Positions 8,716-18,596 of a stretch of 64,000 nucleotides of DNA are shown here, piece by piece. A program made the translations under genes and the position numbers. Every line of letters starts with the position of its first letter. Position 1 is the first letter of the stretch. This stretch comes from Phytopseudomonas dryadis (GTDB taxonomy: Bacteria > Pseudomonadota > Gammaproteobacteria > Pseudomonadales > Pseudomonadaceae). The notes under the pieces were generated by a model. That model did not search any database. It saw only the letters and a list, made by a program, of their open reading frames with translations, and was not told the DNA's origin. The stretch is from the NCBI RefSeq assembly GCF_004327355.1, contig NZ_QJUM01000004.1, forward strand, positions 204,297-268,296, in the 5' to 3' direction.

Positions 8716-9960
8716 CTATACGGCCAGCGGTGCCGGCAAGGCCTGCCCGCTCAGGCGTCGATCGAGCAGCCCGAGCCCTTCCTGGAACAGCTGGTTGCTG
8801 CGCTCCACCTCACCCAACTGCGCCAGCAGGCGCGCCAGTTCGGCACAGGTTTCCGGATGCCGTTCGAACGCCAGGCTGCTTTCGAAATACTCGCGGGCCT
8901 TGCCCCACAGCTGGTTGTGCAGGCACAGGCGGCCAAGGGTCAGCAACAGGCCGGCGTCCTCGGGATGCTGCTTCAGCCAGCCTTCGGCAGCCTGCAGCTG
9001 CCGGGCCGGATCACGCCCCCGCAGCAGCCCGTAGAGGCGCACCAGACGGCTGTCGTACTGGCGGCTCAGGGCCTTGTGCAACAGCTCTTCGGCGCCAGGC
9101 TCGGCGCCCAGCATGCGCAGCCGCTCGGCGTACACCGCGAGCAGTTCCGGCTCATGGCGCAAGCTGGAGGACAGGCGCTCCCAGGTCTGCGCCAACGAGG
9201 CCAGGGTACTGCCCGTGTCGCCCGCCACGCCGTCGATGCTGGCCAGCCGGCCGCGCCAGGCCTGGCGCTCGAGCTCGTCCAGCTCGGCCGTGCCCAGGGC
9301 CTTTTCCTTGCGCAACTCCGGCAGCAGCCCCAGTAGCGCCGGCCAGTCGCCACGCAGCAGGTACAGCTGCTGCAGCTGACGCAGCACCAGAGGGTGTCGC
9401 GGATAGCGCTCGTGCATCACCTGCAGGGTTTGCAGAGCCGTGTCGACCTGTCCGCGCGCCAGCTGCAACTCGGCGTGGGTCAGGGCGATGGCCAGCTCGG
9501 CGTTCGGCTGGCGCTCGAGCGCCTCGGCCAGCAAGGCATCGCTGTCTTCGTACTGCTCCAGCTGATTGGCGGCACGCGCGGCCCCCAGGTAGTGCATCAA
9601 GGGTTGTGGTTCGCTACGCGCGGCCCGGCGCAGATGGGCCAGGGCCTTGCTCCAGCGCCCTTCGGCCAGCTCCAGAAAGCCGTGTTCCGAGGCGTGCCGT
9701 ACGCGGCGCCGGCGATGCAGGCGCGACCAGGGGTTGACCAGCCCGGCCGAGGTGAGCACGGCGCGCAGCAGCAGGCGCAGCAGATAAATCAGCAGCCAGA
9801 GCGCGACGATCAGGACCACGAACGCCCACAACGTCGACTCGTAACGCAAGCCCTGATAGGCGAACAGCACATAGCCCTTGTGTTCGGCGATGGCCAGCCC
9901 GAGCAGGGCCAGTGCGCCAACGACCAGCAGACAGACGAGCAGCAGATAGGCCCGCTTCAT
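8716..9960 (-). CDS. hemY: HemY, TPR protein of the porphyrin operon
   Basis: A 414-residue inner-membrane protein with two N-terminal hydrophobic segments (residues about 5-25 and 44-68) followed by a cytoplasmic tetratricopeptide-type helical repeat domain. HemY-type proteins are encoded with hemC, hemD and hemX and are thought to act in late porphyrin metabolism, but their biochemical role is unsettled. This HemY is not protoporphyrinogen oxidase, which shares the name. Its ATG overlaps the hemX stop by four bases, showing translational coupling. Confidence 0.92.
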   Translation of the reverse strand: MKRAYLLLVCLLVVGALALLGLAIAEHKGYVLFAYQGLRYESTLWAFVVLIVALWLLIYLLRLLLRAVLTSAGLVNPWSRLHRRRRVRHASEHGFLELAEGRWSKALAHLRRAARSEPQPLMHYLGAARAANQLEQYEDSDALLAEALERQPNAELAIALTHAELQLARGQVDTALQTLQVMHERYPRHPLVLRQLQQLYLLRGDWPALLGLLPELRKEKALGTAELDELERQAWRGRLASIDGVAGDTGSTLASLAQTWERLSSSLRHEPELLAVYAERLRMLGAEPGAEELLHKALSRQYDSRLVRLYGLLRGRDPARQLQAAEGWLKQHPEDAGLLLTLGRLCLHNQLWGKAREYFESSLAFERHPETCAELARLLAQLGEVERSNQLFQEGLGLLDRRLSGQALPAPLAV

Positions 9961-11096
9961 GGGCGCGCCTCCTCGATCTCCGTCGGCGCATCTTCGCGCT
10001 CGAGCCGCTCGCGGGCCGATTGCTTGTGCTGGATATAGGCCTGCACGGCATTCAGGGCCTGGCTCAACTCGGGCGCCTCGACCTCGATCGGCTGCTCGAC
10101 CAGTTCGCCGATGCGTTTGCGCAAGGCGCGACTGTCCGGGTTGTCACGATTGAAATGGGCGTCGAGCACATCGGCGGCCTGCTGCAGGGCCTGGCGGTAG
10201 ACCTGGGTCTGGCCGTGCAAGGCCGCCCACTGCGCCTGCTCCAGGGCCAGGCTCAGGGCCAGGCGCACCTGGGTCAGGCTCTGCCCGGCGAGCAGCGGGC
10301 GGATGTTCTGGTCGGCATTGAAATCGAGGCGGAAATACTGCGACAGCGTGTGCAGCCCCCGAGCCCACCAGGAGCCCGGCTGGCTTTCGGCGGCCAGTTC
10401 CCCCAGCACACCGCCCTCGGCGACGAAGGCCGGGCTCAGCGCGTTGAGCTGTGCCGCCTGCTCGCGCAGTGCCCCGAGCTGGAGGAACAGGCCGGTACGA
10501 TCCGGATTGTGCGTCGCCCGCAGCGCCTCCAGGCTCTTGGCCAACTGCTCACGGGCGGCGAAGGCGGCCGGGTCGTCCTGATCGCGGAGGATCTCGTCGG
10601 CACCCTGCACCAGCGCCTCGGCGCTGTTGATGTCCTGCAGCGCGGACAGCCTCAGGCTGGCCAGGCGCAACAGGTGCTCGGCCTCGGCCAGACGCCAGTC
10701 CTGGCGGCTGGCGCCGAGTACGGTTTCCAGACGCTGGTTGAGCAACTGCTGATCGCCCTGCAACTGAGCCACCAGACGCCGCCGGGTTTCCAGTTCCTCC
10801 ATCGACGGCAATTGCTCCAGGCGACGGTCCAGGCCCTCGGTACGCTGGGACAACGCCGCCGTCTTGCTACGCGCATCCTCCAGTTGGCCAGCCTGCTGGG
10901 CGCTGCTGGACTGCAAGGCGCGCAGCTGCCATGCACTCCAGGCACCGACCCCGACGCCGGCCACGGCAATCAGCAGGGCAACCACGGCCAATGCCGTGCC
11001 GCGCGAAGCGGGTCTGGCTTCGACGGCGACGGGGGAGGGCTCGGACTCGGAGACTTGCTGCACCGGTTGCTCTTTTGGGGAAGTCGCTTCGCTCAC
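9957..11096 (-). CDS. hemX: HemX, membrane-anchored protein of the porphyrin operon
   Basis: A 379-residue protein with an N-terminal cytoplasmic stretch, one transmembrane segment (LAVVALLIAVAGVGVGAW) and a long helical domain, the layout of the proteobacterial HemX family. It was once annotated as uroporphyrinogen-III methyltransferase, but no SAM-binding motif is visible and the catalytic claim is doubtful. I chose the GTG at 11096, preceded by AAGGA at good spacing; the open frame to 11330 reads into hemD. It lies between hemD (19-base gap) and hemY (4-base overlap). Confidence 0.9.
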   Translation of the reverse strand: MSEATSPKEQPVQQVSESEPSPVAVEARPASRGTALAVVALLIAVAGVGVGAWSAWQLRALQSSSAQQAGQLEDARSKTAALSQRTEGLDRRLEQLPSMEELETRRRLVAQLQGDQQLLNQRLETVLGASRQDWRLAEAEHLLRLASLRLSALQDINSAEALVQGADEILRDQDDPAAFAAREQLAKSLEALRATHNPDRTGLFLQLGALREQAAQLNALSPAFVAEGGVLGELAAESQPGSWWARGLHTLSQYFRLDFNADQNIRPLLAGQSLTQVRLALSLALEQAQWAALHGQTQVYRQALQQAADVLDAHFNRDNPDSRALRKRIGELVEQPIEVEAPELSQALNAVQAYIQHKQSARERLEREDAPTEIEEARP

Positions 11097-11115
11097 GTAT
11101 CCATCCTTTGCATCA

Positions 11116-11886
11116 CTAGTCGGGGGAGGCCTGCGCATGCAAGGCCGCCAACAACGCCGCGGCACCAGCGCCACGACAATCCACAACGATCCGTGCGCCC
11201 TGCCCCCGGGCCATTTCGGCGACCCGTGGGCTGGGCACGAACAGGGGCATCCGCGCCACCTGCGGCCAATCGTCAGCAGCCAGCTGCAGCAAATGCGCCA
11301 GCCCCTGCCCACTGCTGACCACCAGCCCATTCAAGCGTTCCACCTGTAGACGCTGCTGCAAGGCAGCGGCTGGATAGCTCGGCAGGAAGCGCCGGTAGAC
11401 GGGCAGATAGTCAACCTCCACGCCTTGCTCGCGCAAGCGTTCGGCGAGCAACTCGCGGCCGTCTTCGCCGCGGATGATCAGCACGCGCGGTATCAGCGCC
11501 GCCGCCAGCACCTCGCGCAGTTGCGGCAGATCCAGCAGCGCCTCGCTGTCGTCGCCAGCGCTCGGCCAGTGAACCGGCAGGCCGTAATCCGCGAGGATCT
11601 GCGCCGTCCCCGCGCCGACGCAGAACCAGGGCTGCTCGGCCAGGGGCTGCGGCCAGTAGCGATCGAGCAGGTCGAGGCCCAGGCGCGCCGCCGGCTTGCT
11701 CACCACGATCACCGCACTGTAGCGGTTCAGGTTGCAGAGGGTCGCACTCTGCGCCGGGGTTTCCGCCAGGGGCTCGATGCCCAACAGCGGCAGGCAGCTG
11801 CTGTGAATGCCATGCTCGGCCAGGCTGGCGGCCAGGCTCCGGCACTCCGGTTCCGGCCGCGTCAGCAGCAGACGCCAGGCGCTCAC
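11116..11886 (-). CDS. hemD: Uroporphyrinogen-III synthase HemD
   Basis: A 256-residue enzyme that closes hydroxymethylbilane with inversion of ring D to give uroporphyrinogen III. The N-terminal WRLLLTRPE is the usual family start. The GTG at 11886 is chosen because it overlaps the hemC stop as GTGA. Two Rossmann-like halves are recognisable ([42 protein letters not shown]). Sequence is weakly conserved in this family, so position after hemC is strong support. Confidence 0.93.
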   Translation of the reverse strand: MSAWRLLLTRPEPECRSLAASLAEHGIHSSCLPLLGIEPLAETPAQSATLCNLNRYSAVIVVSKPAARLGLDLLDRYWPQPLAEQPWFCVGAGTAQILADYGLPVHWPSAGDDSEALLDLPQLREVLAAALIPRVLIIRGEDGRELLAERLREQGVEVDYLPVYRRFLPSYPAAALQQRLQVERLNGLVVSSGQGLAHLLQLAADDWPQVARMPLFVPSPRVAEMARGQGARIVVDCRGAGAAALLAALHAQASPD

Positions 11887-12821
11887 TCGGTAGCGGCCTC
11901 GCCATAGACCGCCTGCAGGATCGCGCCCGCGCCCTGGGCGAGCAGCGCCTCGGCCACCTCGATGCCCAGCCGCTCGCCATCCCCGGCGGCGGCACGCTGC
12001 TCGGCGCGCAGCAACAGCTCGCCGTTGGGCGAACCCACCAGGCCACGCAACCACAGCTGCTCGCCATCGAGCACCGCATAACACGCGATGGGTACCTGGC
12101 AGCCACCATTGAGGCGCTTGTTCAGCGCCCGTTCGGCGCTCACCCGCAGGGCCGTCTCGGTATGGTTCAACGGCGCCAGCAGCGCCTGCAGTTCGCTATC
12201 GGCGCTACGGCACTCGATGCCCACCGCGCCCTGGCCACCGGCTGGCAGGCTGTGTTCGACGCTGATCGAGGCGCGGATGCGGCTCTCGAAACCCAGACGG
12301 ATCAAGCCGGCGGCGGCGAGGATGATGGCGTCGTATTCGCCGGCGTCGAGCTTGGCCAGGCGCGTGTTGACGTTACCGCGCAGGAAGTGGATGTTCAGGT
12401 CGGGGCGGCGTGCCAGCAGCTGCGCCTGGCGGCGCAGGCTCGAGGTGCCGACCACGCTGCCGGCGGGCAAGGCATCGAGGCTGTCGAAGGTGTTGGAGAC
12501 GAAGGCATCGCGCGGATCCTCGCGCTCGCAGATGCAGAACAGACCCAACCCCTCGGGGAAGTCCATCGGCACGTCCTTCATCGAATGCACGGCGATGTCG
12601 GCCTGATCCTCGAGCAGGGCGGTTTCCAGTTCCTTGACGAACAAGCCCTTGCCGCCGATCTTGGCCAGGGGCGCATCGAGCAGCTTGTCGCCACGACTGA
12701 CCATCGGCACCAGGCTGACGGCCAGGCCTGGATGCGCCTGCTCCAGGCGGGCCTTGACGTGTTCGGCCTGCCACAGGGCCAGGGCACTCTTGCGGGTAGC
12801 GATGCGGATTTCGCGGGGCAT
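11883..12821 (-). CDS. hemC: Hydroxymethylbilane synthase HemC
   Basis: A 312-residue porphobilinogen deaminase joining four porphobilinogen units. The start at 12821 ([18 protein letters not shown]) is the family start. The dipyrromethane cofactor Cys lies in [12 protein letters not shown], and RGNVNTRL and the KGLFVKELE region are intact. First gene of hemCDXY. It sits downstream of algR on the same strand but is separated by a GCTTGAA-type repeat cluster, so it may share the algZR transcript. Confidence 0.96.
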   Translation of the reverse strand: MPREIRIATRKSALALWQAEHVKARLEQAHPGLAVSLVPMVSRGDKLLDAPLAKIGGKGLFVKELETALLEDQADIAVHSMKDVPMDFPEGLGLFCICEREDPRDAFVSNTFDSLDALPAGSVVGTSSLRRQAQLLARRPDLNIHFLRGNVNTRLAKLDAGEYDAIILAAAGLIRLGFESRIRASISVEHSLPAGGQGAVGIECRSADSELQALLAPLNHTETALRVSAERALNKRLNGGCQVPIACYAVLDGEQLWLRGLVGSPNGELLLRAEQRAAAGDGERLGIEVAEALLAQGAGAILQAVYGEAATE

Positions 12822-12867
12822 GGGACAATTCCAGAAAACGAACTGCCACGGATGATAACAGGCAACT

Positions 12868-12990
12868 ACAGCTGCAAGCTGCAAGCTGCAAGCTGCAAGC
12901 TGCAAGCTAGCGTGGCCGGAACCTCACGATCGCAGCAAGCTTCTGCTTTTGCGCTCTTACTTGAAGCTTGTGGCTTGAAGCTTGCCGCTC
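12868..12990. repeat. GCTTGAA/GCTGCAA heptamer repeat cluster between hemC and algR
   Basis: Five consecutive GCTGCAA heptamers fill 12871-12905. After a spacer containing TTCTGCTTTTGCGC, GCTTGAA, GCTTGTG and GCTTGCC units run into the algR stop (12961-12990). Read on the other strand, the algR-proximal part matches the start of the cluster at 43787 almost base for base, including the GCAAAAGC core. The arrays could fold back on one another. Confidence 0.75.
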
Positions 12991-13735
12991 AAAGATGATT
13001 CATCAGCTTGCGCACACCGGCCACATGCCGGCGGCTGACCACCAGCGCATCGCCATTGAGGCCCCTGAGGAACAACTGGAAATGTCCCAGGGGCGTGCGT
13101 TGCAGGCGTTCGATGCGTTCGCGGGCGACCAGGGCGTTACGGTGGATACGCACGAAACGGTCACCGAACTCGTCCTCGAGTGCCTTGAGCGGCTCGTCGA
13201 GCAGCACCTCGCCACCGTCGTGGCGCAGGGTCACGTACTTGTGGTCGGCGATGAAATAGATGACCTGATCCAGCGGGATCAGCTCGATGCCTTTGCGCGT
13301 TCGGGCGCTGATATGACTGCGTGGGCCGGTGCCGCTTTCCGCCGCCGGCCGGGTCAGCGCCGCGAGCTGTATGCGATTGAGGCGCTCGGCTTTCTTCAGC
13401 GCCTCGCCGAGGTGTTCGGCGCGGACCGGTTTGACCAGATAGCCCACGGCACTGACCTGGAAAGCCTCCAGGGCGAACTCGTCGTGGGCGGTACAGAAAA
13501 TGACGGCGGGCGGTGCTTCACGCTCACAGAGTTTGGCCGCCACCTGCAGGCCGTCCAGACCCGGCATGCGGATGTCCAGCAGCACGATATCCGGCTTGAG
13601 GCTTTCGATCAGGGTCAACGCCTCTTCGCCATTGCTCGCGGCGGGCTCGAGAACACGATACCCCTCCAGCTCTGCAACCATGCGGCTGAGTCGCTCTCGG
13701 GCCAGTGGTTCGTCATCGACGATCAAGACATTCAT
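12989..13735 (-). CDS. algR: LytTR-type response regulator AlgR
   Basis: A 248-residue regulator, equal in length to P. aeruginosa AlgR. The receiver domain (residues 1-120) has DD at 7-8, phospho-acceptor Asp54 in LLDIRMPG and Lys in YLVKPV. The C-terminal LytTR DNA-binding domain spans about 140-245 (DRFVRIHRNALV). In P. aeruginosa it controls alginate, twitching and virulence genes. I chose the ATG at 13735, which overlaps the algZ stop by four bases; the longer frame to 13768 lies inside algZ. Confidence 0.96.
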   Translation of the reverse strand: MNVLIVDDEPLARERLSRMVAELEGYRVLEPAASNGEEALTLIESLKPDIVLLDIRMPGLDGLQVAAKLCEREAPPAVIFCTAHDEFALEAFQVSAVGYLVKPVRAEHLGEALKKAERLNRIQLAALTRPAAESGTGPRSHISARTRKGIELIPLDQVIYFIADHKYVTLRHDGGEVLLDEPLKALEDEFGDRFVRIHRNALVARERIERLQRTPLGHFQLFLRGLNGDALVVSRRHVAGVRKLMNHL

Positions 13736-14808
13736 AATGCTCTGGCTTCCTGCGTGAGTCCCGCACAAGGATAGCGTAGACGGGTGTAATGGCGGCCGTC
13801 ACGGCGCTCCACGCTGAGACTTGCCAGCGGCCCGAAAAGTGCCGCAAGACGCGCATCAATGTTGGCAAGCGCCTGATGCGTTCCGCGTGAAGCCTGCTGC
13901 TCGTCCCCGTCTTCGTATGGATTGCTGACGCTCAGGTTGAATACGCCATCGGCGTAATTGGCGGCTATCTGCACCAGTCCCCCCTCGATGCGCGGTTGGA
14001 TACCATAGATCAAGGCATTCTCCAGCAACGGCTGCAGCGTCAGCTGGGGAATGGGCAGGTCAGCCGGCACGGCCTCGATCTCCCATTGCAACTGTAGTCG
14101 GTCGCCGAGCCGGTAATGCTCGATCGACAAATAGCGTTTGGCCAGTTCCAGCTCCTCGCTCCAGCGCACCAGACTACCGGGCTTGGCCAGGCTGGCACGG
14201 AACAGATCGGACAGATCCAGCACCGCCTGTTCAGCCTTTCCAGGATCTATGACCACCAGGCTGGCGATGCTGTTCAAACTGTTGAACAGGAAGTGCGGAC
14301 GGATCCGTGCCTGCAGCGACTCGATACGCGCGCGCAGCTCGGCCTGCTCCTGCCGCCGCCACTGACTCTGCAGGTAGAAATAGCGCAACAGCAGCGCCGA
14401 CATGATCAGGCTGATCAGGGCATGGCGCAGGTACAGGTTGACCTCGCCATCGCGCGGCAGCGGTCCGCCGAGGTCGTAGTAATCGGCAATCGCGGTGCAG
14501 CCCAGGGTCAGGCCGACCACGATGGCGCAGCACAGGCCGCCGGCCCAGGCGGCACGCAGCCGCGCCAGCAACGGGCGCAGGCGACAGAGCAGGGCCGAGG
14601 ACAGCAGCACGATCCACTGCACGAACAGCGAGGTCAGGGCCAGGCGCACCCAGTCGAAACCGGGCAGCATCGGTTCGGCGAGCACCAGCACCAGCACCAG
14701 CAACTCGGCGAGCAGCACGGTACTGAGCAGGGCTTCGGGTTCGCACAGCTCCGGCACGAAGAAGTCGTTGACCTGGGCGCTGACTGGTTTTTTCTGGGTC
14801 ATGGGCAT
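13732..14808 (-). CDS. algZ: Sensor kinase AlgZ (FimS), LytS-type
   Basis: A 358-residue inner-membrane kinase with several hydrophobic helices (about residues 20-135) and a His-kinase domain. The phospho-acceptor His is in RPHFLFNSLN, the N-box in LLENALIYGIQP and the C-terminal ATP-binding part in THQALANIDARL. It pairs with AlgR, whose ATG overlaps its stop. The start at 14808 has GGAAA eight bases upstream; the ATG at 14802 is possible. The length matches the P. aeruginosa homologue. Confidence 0.93.
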   Translation of the reverse strand: MPMTQKKPVSAQVNDFFVPELCEPEALLSTVLLAELLVLVLVLAEPMLPGFDWVRLALTSLFVQWIVLLSSALLCRLRPLLARLRAAWAGGLCCAIVVGLTLGCTAIADYYDLGGPLPRDGEVNLYLRHALISLIMSALLLRYFYLQSQWRRQEQAELRARIESLQARIRPHFLFNSLNSIASLVVIDPGKAEQAVLDLSDLFRASLAKPGSLVRWSEELELAKRYLSIEHYRLGDRLQLQWEIEAVPADLPIPQLTLQPLLENALIYGIQPRIEGGLVQIAANYADGVFNLSVSNPYEDGDEQQASRGTHQALANIDARLAALFGPLASLSVERRDGRHYTRLRYPCAGLTQEARAL

Positions 14809-15060
14809 CGGCGCAGTTTCCGCGCACGCCGGGGCGGCGACAAGAGAGCCGGCACCCGCCGGGCGAAATAAAGCCCCGAAATGCCGGCAGGCAGAAAAAA
14901 CTGTGATCGGGACGACACTCGCCCCAGGCCGCCTTGCCGAGCGACCCGACGACGCCATGGCGGCGAAACCCGCCCCGACCCTGTTATTATCGGCGCACGT
15001 TTTCCGTCACGACGGTCGCCGCCAGGCCCGTCCGAACCTGCGCACAGTCGAGCCAATTCA

Positions 15061-16455
15061 ATGAGCAACGAAAAAACCAACCAGTCCTGGGGCGGCCGCT
15101 TCAGCGAACCCGTCGACGCCTTCGTCGCCCGCTTCACCGCCTCCGTGGCATTCGACAAGCGCCTGTACCGCCACGACATCATGGGCTCCATCGCCCACGC
15201 GACCATGCTGGCCAAGGCCGGCGTGCTGACCGACGCCGAGCGCGACGCCATCGTCGACGGCCTGCAGCAGATCCAGGGCGAGATCGAGGCCGGCAGCTTC
15301 GACTGGCGCGTCGACCTCGAAGACGTGCACATGAACATCGAAGCGCGCCTGACCGAGCGCATCGGCGTCACCGGCAAGAAACTGCACACCGGCCGCTCGC
15401 GCAACGACCAGGTGGCGACCGACATCCGCCTGTGGCTGCGTGACGAGATCGACCTGATCCTGGCCGAGATCACCCGCCTGCAACAGGGCCTGCTGGAGCA
15501 GGCCGAGCGCGAAGCCGAGACCATCATGCCCGGCTTCACCCACCTGCAGACCGCGCAACCGGTGACCTTCGGCCACCACCTGCTGGCCTGGTTCGAAATG
15601 CTCAGCCGCGACTACGAGCGCCTGGTCGACTGCCGCAAGCGCACCAACCGCATGCCGCTGGGCAGCGCCGCGCTGGCCGGCACCACCTACCCGATCCAGC
15701 GTGAAATCACCGCCGAGCTGCTGGGTTTCGACGCCGTGGGCGGCAACTCGCTGGACGGTGTGTCGGATCGCGACTTCGCCATCGAATTCTGCGCCGCCGC
15801 GTCGCTGGCGATGATGCACCTGTCGCGCTTCTCCGAAGAGCTGGTGCTGTGGACCAGCGCGCAGTTCCAGTTCATCGATCTGCCGGATCGTTTCTGCACC
15901 GGCAGCTCGATCATGCCGCAGAAGAAGAACCCCGACGTGCCCGAGCTGGTGCGCGGCAAGAGCGGCCGCGTGTTCGGTGCGCTGACCGGCCTGCTGACCC
16001 TGATGAAGGGCCAGCCGCTGGCCTACAACAAGGACAACCAGGAAGACAAGGAACCGCTGTTCGACGCCGCCGATACCCTGCGCGATTCGCTGCGCGCCTT
16101 CGCCGACATGATCCCGGCGCTCAAGCCCCGGCACGCGATCATGCGCGAGGCAGCGCTGCGCGGCTTCTCCACCGCCACCGACCTGGCCGACTACCTGGTG
16201 CGCAAGGGCCTGCCGTTTCGCGACTGCCACGAGATCGTCGGCCACGCGGTGAAATACGGCGTGGACAGCGGTAAGGATCTGGCCGAGATGAGCCTCGAAG
16301 AGCTGCGCCAGTTCAGCGACCAGATCGAGCAGGACGTGTTCGCCGTACTGACCCTGGAAGGCTCGGTCAACGCCCGTGACCATATCGGCGGCACCGCACC
16401 GCGCCAGGTCCGCCAGGCCGTGGCGCGTGGCAGGGCCCTGCTCGCTTCGCGCTGA
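15061..16455 (+). CDS. argH: Argininosuccinate lyase ArgH
   Basis: A 464-residue fumarase/aspartase-superfamily enzyme cleaving argininosuccinate to arginine and fumarate, the last step of arginine synthesis. The signature [12 protein letters not shown] is intact, as is [13 protein letters not shown] near residue 110. The start is the ATG at 15061 ([17 protein letters not shown]); the frame is open further upstream but without family similarity. It is divergent from algZ, with a 252-base gap holding both promoters. Confidence 0.97.
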   Translation: MSNEKTNQSWGGRFSEPVDAFVARFTASVAFDKRLYRHDIMGSIAHATMLAKAGVLTDAERDAIVDGLQQIQGEIEAGSFDWRVDLEDVHMNIEARLTERIGVTGKKLHTGRSRNDQVATDIRLWLRDEIDLILAEITRLQQGLLEQAEREAETIMPGFTHLQTAQPVTFGHHLLAWFEMLSRDYERLVDCRKRTNRMPLGSAALAGTTYPIQREITAELLGFDAVGGNSLDGVSDRDFAIEFCAAASLAMMHLSRFSEELVLWTSAQFQFIDLPDRFCTGSSIMPQKKNPDVPELVRGKSGRVFGALTGLLTLMKGQPLAYNKDNQEDKEPLFDAADTLRDSLRAFADMIPALKPRHAIMREAALRGFSTATDLADYLVRKGLPFRDCHEIVGHAVKYGVDSGKDLAEMSLEELRQFSDQIEQDVFAVLTLEGSVNARDHIGGTAPRQVRQAVARGRALLASR

Positions 16456-16457
16456 TC

Positions 16458-17012
16458 ATGCGGCCCGGCCGGCGTATCTCGGTGGTCGGCTGCTCGGGCG
16501 CGGGCAAGACCACACTGTCGCGCCGCCTGGCACGACGGCTCGGTTATCGCCATGTCGAGCTGGATGCGCTGTATCACCAGCCTGACTGGCAAATCCTTCC
16601 CACCGAGCAGTTCCAGGCGCAGGTCGCTGACGCGACCCGCGGCGATGGCTGGGTCATGGAAGGTAACTATTCTTCGGCCCGCCCGCTGGTGCTGGAACGC
16701 ACGGACATGGTGATCTGGCTGGATCTGCCGCGGCCGACCGTGATGCGCCAGGTGCTGTGGCGCACCTTGCGCCGGCTGTTCGGCCGCCAGGTATTGTGGA
16801 ACGGCAACCGCGAGCGCTGGACCAACCTGTTCAGTTTCAAGCCCGAGCAATCCATTCTGGCCTGGGCCTGGACACGCCACGCCAGCTACCGGCAGCGCTA
16901 TGGCGAAGAAATGCGCAATGCGCCCGCCGACCGACACTACCTGCGCCTGGACTCACGCCAGGCCGTCGAGACGTTCCTGGCCAGCCTGCCGGACGACTCG
17001 CCCGCTCGTTAG
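16458..17012 (+). CDS. P-loop kinase-like ATPase (FlaR/topology-modulation type)
   Basis: A 184-residue cytoplasmic protein with a Walker A motif GCSGAGKTT near residues 11-19 and a nucleoside-kinase-like body (HVELDALYH, WVMEGNY, VIWLDLPR). It resembles the adenylate-kinase-like proteins annotated as DNA topology modulation protein FlaR, whose substrate is unknown. It starts two bases after the argH stop, so it is probably translated from the argH message. The true reaction cannot be read from the sequence. Confidence 0.75.
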   Translation: MRPGRRISVVGCSGAGKTTLSRRLARRLGYRHVELDALYHQPDWQILPTEQFQAQVADATRGDGWVMEGNYSSARPLVLERTDMVIWLDLPRPTVMRQVLWRTLRRLFGRQVLWNGNRERWTNLFSFKPEQSILAWAWTRHASYRQRYGEEMRNAPADRHYLRLDSRQAVETFLASLPDDSPAR

Positions 17013-17048
17013 AATCCGATCCATCGTCTTTCTGGAAAACCTGCCTCC

Positions 17049-17528
17049 ATGTCACTGAATATCCGTCCTGCGGTGCGCGAAGACGCCGCCCTGATCCTGC
17101 GCTTCATCACCGACCTGGCGATCTACGAAAAAGCCGAACATGAAGTCAAGACCGACGTCGCCGGCATCGAAGCCAGCCTGTTCGGCGACGCCAGCACCGC
17201 CCATGGCCTGATCTGCGAACTGGACGGCGAGCCCATCGGCTACGCGGTGTATTTCTTCAACTACTCGACCTGGCTGGGCAAGCACGGCCTGTACCTGGAA
17301 GACCTCTATGTCACGCCGCAGCAGCGCGGTATCGGTGCTGGCAAGGCGCTGTTGCGGCACCTGGCCAGACTGGCCGTGGCCAGGGGCTGCGGTCGTTTCG
17401 AATGGTCGGTGCTGGACTGGAACCAGCCGGCCATCGATTTCTACCAGTCCATCGGCGCCAGGCCCCAGGACGAGTGGATCGGCTATCGTCTCACCGGCCC
17501 GGCGCTGGAAGCCTTCGCCGCGGGTTGA
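17049..17528 (+). CDS. GNAT N-acetyltransferase of the diamine acetyltransferase type
   Basis: A 159-residue GNAT-fold protein. The acetyl-CoA pyrophosphate loop is QQRGIGAGKALL. The segments FFNYSTWLGKHGLYLEDLYV and WNQPAIDFYQSIGA are typical of spermidine/spermine and thialysine acetyltransferase relatives. It probably acetylates a small amine or amino-acid side chain. It lies 36 bases after the P-loop gene on the same strand. The substrate is inferred from family resemblance only. Confidence 0.8.
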   Translation: MSLNIRPAVREDAALILRFITDLAIYEKAEHEVKTDVAGIEASLFGDASTAHGLICELDGEPIGYAVYFFNYSTWLGKHGLYLEDLYVTPQQRGIGAGKALLRHLARLAVARGCGRFEWSVLDWNQPAIDFYQSIGARPQDEWIGYRLTGPALEAFAAG

Positions 17529-17573
17529 TCACCCCGCGAGTCGCGCTCGCATGTGGCTCATGAAGGGGGCCAT

Positions 17574-17645
17574 GGCCTAAACAGATAAGGTTTTGCCTCA
17601 TCGGCGCCTACATAAGCGCGCAGCATTGCCACATCCGTGTAGGAG
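17574..17645. repeat. Degenerate left part of the 4793-type element, cut by the IS110 element
   Basis: GCCTAA, CAGATAAGG, GCGCCTAC and CCGTGTAGGAG occur in the same order as in the element at 4793-5003. The copy breaks off at GTGTAGGAG, where the IS110 element begins; beyond it REP-type sequence resumes at 18816. No matching right end is recognisable. Confidence 0.5.
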
Positions 17646-17648
17646 ATT

Positions 17649-18596
17649 CTATGTCAACGGAGCTCCTTGTTTGGGGTTGTAGTCGACCTGTTTCTGCATG
17701 AGGGCAAAGGCGATGCGGGCGAGCTTACGGGCCAGGATGGTCAGGGCTTCGGTTCGTTTGAGCCCACGTTTCAGGTAGCCCTGATAGGTTTCTTGCCACC
17801 GCTGAGTACGGGCAGCAGCCATCGCCGCGTTGTGCAGGAGACGACGGATCTCCGGGTCGCCCTGCTTGGTCAGTTTGCGTTGGCCGCAGTAGCGGCCCGA
17901 TTCTTTCAGGCGCACGTCCAACCCCAGGAAGGCGATGAACGCATCGCTATTGCGGAAGGTGCCTCTGAGCAAGGCCATGTTCAGGGCTGCTGCCGTCAGT
18001 GGACCAATACCTTCAACCGCCTGACAGCGCTTGCTCTGTTCGGCCAGGCCTGATTCGTTCAGGGCTTGGTCGATAAGCTTTTTCAGGCGCTCTTCAAGTG
18101 CGCTCATGCGCTTGAGCAACGGCTTGAGGGCATTTTTCAGCAGAGGATCCTGGGAAAAGCTTTGCCGCAATGCACCCGCGCTACGAACCAGGACGGCTCG
18201 ACGATGCAGCAGGGTTTGCAGGCGTGTGTAGGCCTTGTGGGGCGGCTCCCAAGGTTGCAGTTGCGCCATTTCGTGGGCCAGGTAGCGCGCGAGTAATCGG
18301 GCATCACTGCGGTCATCCTTGTTACGTCCACCGATTCCTTTGCGGTAATTGCTGAGTCGGTAGCCATTGATGATATAGACCGAATGACCTCGAGCGTGCG
18401 CCAGGGACGCCACGTCCAGGTGGTAGATACCGGTGGCTTCAATGGCGATGGCGCTACGCGCGGGGAGGCTCTTGAGCCATGTTTTGATCGAGCGAGTGTC
18501 ATTGGGTATCTCAGAGGCCTGACCGGAGTCAGCCCGGTAGAGGCTCAGGGAGTCCTTGGCGACATCGATACCGATAACGGGACGAGGGCTTGTCAT
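17649..18596 (-). CDS. IS110-family transposase (DEDD bridge recombinase)
   Basis: A 315-residue recombinase that moves the element, probably as a circle, with guidance by a bridge RNA. The N-terminal RuvC-like DEDD domain shows GIDVAKD, AIEATGIYH and KDDRSDARLLA. A coiled region follows (about 120-185), then the C-terminal Tnp_20 domain with VEGIGPLTAAAL, FLGLDVRLKESG and LTKQGDPEIRRLL; the catalytic Ser is probably in KESG. The gene looks full length and intact. Confidence 0.95.
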   Translation of the reverse strand: MTSPRPVIGIDVAKDSLSLYRADSGQASEIPNDTRSIKTWLKSLPARSAIAIEATGIYHLDVASLAHARGHSVYIINGYRLSNYRKGIGGRNKDDRSDARLLARYLAHEMAQLQPWEPPHKAYTRLQTLLHRRAVLVRSAGALRQSFSQDPLLKNALKPLLKRMSALEERLKKLIDQALNESGLAEQSKRCQAVEGIGPLTAAALNMALLRGTFRNSDAFIAFLGLDVRLKESGRYCGQRKLTKQGDPEIRRLLHNAAMAAARTQRWQETYQGYLKRGLKRTEALTILARKLARIAFALMQKQVDYNPKQGAPLT

